Below are positions 62,261 to 64,000 of a DNA stretch of 64,000 nt, one piece after another. The stretch spans positions 62,001-126,000 of the forward strand of contig CAVYVC010000036.1 of assembly GCA_963771845.1 (NCBI GenBank). Direction: 5' to 3'. The position numbers were made by a program, and so were the translations under genes. Positions within the stretch are counted from its first letter, which is position 1, and each line of letters starts with the position of its first letter. The notes below the pieces were generated by a model, which worked only from the letters and a program-made list of their open reading frames with translations, was not told where the DNA came from and did no database searches. The stretch comes from VAZQ01 sp963771845 (lineage in GTDB: Bacteria > Pseudomonadota > Alphaproteobacteria > Rhizobiales > Xanthobacteraceae).

Positions 62261-64000
62261 TACGCGTCTCCGACCGTGATGATCAACTCGCGCGAGGTCG
62301 CGACAGTGCAGATGTCGTTCTCGAACAAGACGGTGGTCGTTGCGTGCTCTTGAATGAGCGCGGGGCCGTCAATGCGGCTTCCCGCAGCGAGTGCCACGCG
62401 CTGATAGACCGGGGAGGCAACCGGCTTGGACGAATCGCTGAAATAGACCCTGCGCTGATGCGACGCTCTCGCGCTTTCGCCCCCGAAGAGCTTGGGAAAC
62501 AGCAGCTGCGGGCGCTTGCCGACAATCACGAGACGGATATTGACCATTTCAACGGGCTCATCGGAGGAATGGTAGGCGTACCGCTGCTCGTAGAGTGAAT
62601 CGAATGCGGCCCTGATGGCCTTGCGGTCCGCGCCCTTGAGTTGTTGCAGGCTTACTGGAACTTGCAGCGTGAATTCCTGCCCGACATAGCGCAAGTCGAG
62701 ATGGATTTGTTGCTCGGCGCAGGTGCTATGGCGAAGCGCAGTACTGGCTTCCCCGGCCATCTCATGCGCAATCTGCAGCAGCGTGGTGAAATCGAGCGTT
62801 GCCAGATCGCAATAGTGGGTACGAATGAAATCGTGCCGCTCGTCTGCGAGCAACATGCCCAGTGCCGAAAAATGCGAGGGAAACAGCGGCACAATGACTT
62901 TGGGAATATGCAGCTCGCGTGCAATCGCATTGACATGCAGGGGGCCTGCCCCGCCGGAGGCAACAAGCGCAAAGTCGCGGGGGTCATAGCCCTTCGCGAC
63001 CGAGACTTCCCGCACCGCGAGCGACATTTTGGCAATGGCGATTTCGACGATGGCCTGCGCCGCCTGGACGGTATCCATATGCAAGGGACGCCCGATTTTC
63101 TCCTCGATCCCGCGGCTGGCCGCTTGCGCATCGAGCTGCATCTCTCCGCCCAGAAAATTGTCGGGATCGATGCGCCCGAGCACGACATTGGCATCGGTAA
63201 TGGTGGGTTCGCTGCCGCCGCCGCGATAACAGATCGGGCCGGGATCGGCGCCCGCACTCTGGGGCCCGACCTTGAGCGCGCCCACATCGTCGATCCAGGC
63301 AATGGAGCCTCCGCCCGCGCCGACCTCGACCACATCGATCATCGGCAGCATCACCGGATGTCCGCTGGCATAGCCGCCGACGTAGTAGCCCGGCGCCATG
63401 GTGGGCTCACCATCGCGGACAAGGCTCGCCTTGGCGGTCGTGCCGCCCATGTCGAAGGAGATGACATTCGGCGAGCCGAGCGCGCGTCCGACCCGCGCCG
63501 AAGCGATAATGCCGCCGACTGGTCCTGATTCCATCATCGCCGCGGGCCGTTGCGTCGCCAATTCAGGCGTCATGACGCCGCCGTTCGAGCGCATGATCGA
63601 GAGCGCGCCGCGAAAACCGATCGCGTCGAGATTCGATTGCAGACTGTTCACGTAGCCGCCGACCTTGGGGCCGATATAGGCGTTCACCACCGTGGTGGAG
63701 ACGCGCTCGAACTCGCGGTACTCGCGCAGGATGTCGTGCGAGAGTGAAAGGTAGACGGCGGGCATGCGCGCGCGGATCATCTCACCTGCGATGCGCTCGT
63801 GCTCCGGATTGGCATAGGAGTGAAGAAAGCAGACGGCGACCGCTTCAACCCCCTCGGACGCAAGCGCGCGGCAAGCCTCGGCCACGCTGTCGCGGTCGAG
63901 TGGGACGTGCACGGCGCCGGAGCTTAAGAGACGCTCGCTCACTTCGCGCGTGAGGTGGCGCGCGACCAGCGGCCGGTGGCGATGAAAGAAAAGATTGTAG
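62260..64000 (-). CDS. Hydantoinase A / oxoprolinase alpha-type subunit (5' end outside window)
   Basis: The frame is open to the right edge. At the edge it reads YNLFFHRHRPLVARHLTRE, a typical internal HyuA sequence, so more than 150 N-terminal residues lie outside. Visible motifs: CFLHSYANPEHE, TTVVNAYIGPKV, MRSNGGVM, SFDMGGTTAKASLV and VVEVGAGGGSIAWID, then DFALVASGGAGPLHVNAIA. The SFDMGGTT phosphate-binding element supports ATP use. It forms the alpha subunit for the product of 60503-62260. Confidence 0.94.
   Translation of the reverse strand, partial: YNLFFHRHRPLVARHLTREVSERLLSSGAVHVPLDRDSVAEACRALASEGVEAVAVCFLHSYANPEHERIAGEMIRARMPAVYLSLSHDILREYREFERVSTTVVNAYIGPKVGGYVNSLQSNLDAIGFRGALSIMRSNGGVMTPELATQRPAAMMESGPVGGIIASARVGRALGSPNVISFDMGGTTAKASLVRDGEPTMAPGYYVGGYASGHPVMLPMIDVVEVGAGGGSIAWIDDVGALKVGPQSAGADPGPICYRGGGSEPTITDANVVLGRIDPDNFLGGEMQLDAQAASRGIEEKIGRPLHMDTVQAAQAIVEIAIAKMSLAVREVSVAKGYDPRDFALVASGGAGPLHVNAIARELHIPKVIVPLFPSHFSALGMLLADERHDFIRTHYCDLATLDFTTLLQIAHEMAGEASTALRHSTCAEQQIHLDLRYVGQEFTLQVPVSLQQLKGADRKAIRAAFDSLYEQRYAYHSSDEPVEMVNIRLVIVGKRPQLLFPKLFGGESARASHQRRVYFSDSSKPVASPVYQRVALAAGSRIDGPALIQEHATTTVLFENDICTVATSRELIITVGDA

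Noticed and set aside
60620..62353. 577-codon plus-strand frame opposite hydantoinase B
   Set aside because: Composition is Arg/His/Ala-rich antisense noise. The opposite strand carries all HyuB motifs.

Overview
The window looks like chromosomal DNA of a high-GC alphaproteobacterium of the order Hyphomicrobiales (Bradyrhizobium/Xanthobacteraceae-like). Supporting this are GapR (DUF2312), a DUF1244 protein, the DUF882/M15 peptidase, Omp25/31-type barrels, a MOFRL glycerate kinase and abundant TTT/NitT/Liv-type uptake genes. I saw no rRNA, tRNA, phage, IS or CRISPR.

Layout. 1-8.2 kb is housekeeping: the 5' end of a Bug-type binding protein, an NtrC-like regulator, an M15 peptidase, GapR, DUF1244, glycerate 2-kinase, DUF1036 and pyruvate kinase. 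8.2-16.4 kb holds a TPR protein, ribosomal protein L36, a frameshifted guanine deaminase, a membrane-anchored ARPP-1-domain protein, two outer-membrane barrels and an OprM/NodT-type efflux channel. 16.9-19.1 kb has an RND adaptor without a pump and a PCu(A)C copper chaperone. 19.1-26.5 kb has an amidohydrolase, a LOG protein, a beta-CASP hydrolase, a UbiD decarboxylase and a secreted zinc-ribbon protein. 26.8-31.4 kb has an ABC importer lacking a binding protein, a Nudix hydrolase, a porin remnant, a PII-like protein without the uridylylation tyrosine, and a Crp/Fnr regulator.

31.6-42.9 kb is catabolic: an LDH2-type dehydrogenase, an MFS carrier and a frameshifted gamma-resorcylate-decarboxylase-like amidohydrolase face a cyclase-cupin-SDR-hydroxyacyl-CoA-dehydrogenase operon. 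Next comes an isopropylmalate-dehydrogenase-like gene divergent from a complete NitT/TauT-type importer. 43-46.7 kb is decaying: an MNT antitoxin, a truncated HEPN toxin whose frame runs into a TonB receptor, and a frameshifted membrane protein. 48.6-55.3 kb is a complete Liv-type importer with a BKACE enzyme and an amidohydrolase. 55.5-64 kb is a second catabolic island: a binding protein convergent with an operon of hydantoinase A/B, an ABC importer and MmgE/PrpD.

Two themes cut across the window. First, at least five genes need removal of exactly one base to restore their frame, always the same direction of change; this is either decay or systematic sequence error. Second, many palindromic repeats of several families are present; one lies inside a coding frame and one runs into the start of a binding-protein gene. 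I did not find a clear new defence or mobile system. The most unusual leads are the Cys51 PII-like protein, the HEPN-TonB fused frame, the repeat-derived protein insert in MmgE/PrpD, and the twin operators before the pump-less RND adaptor.
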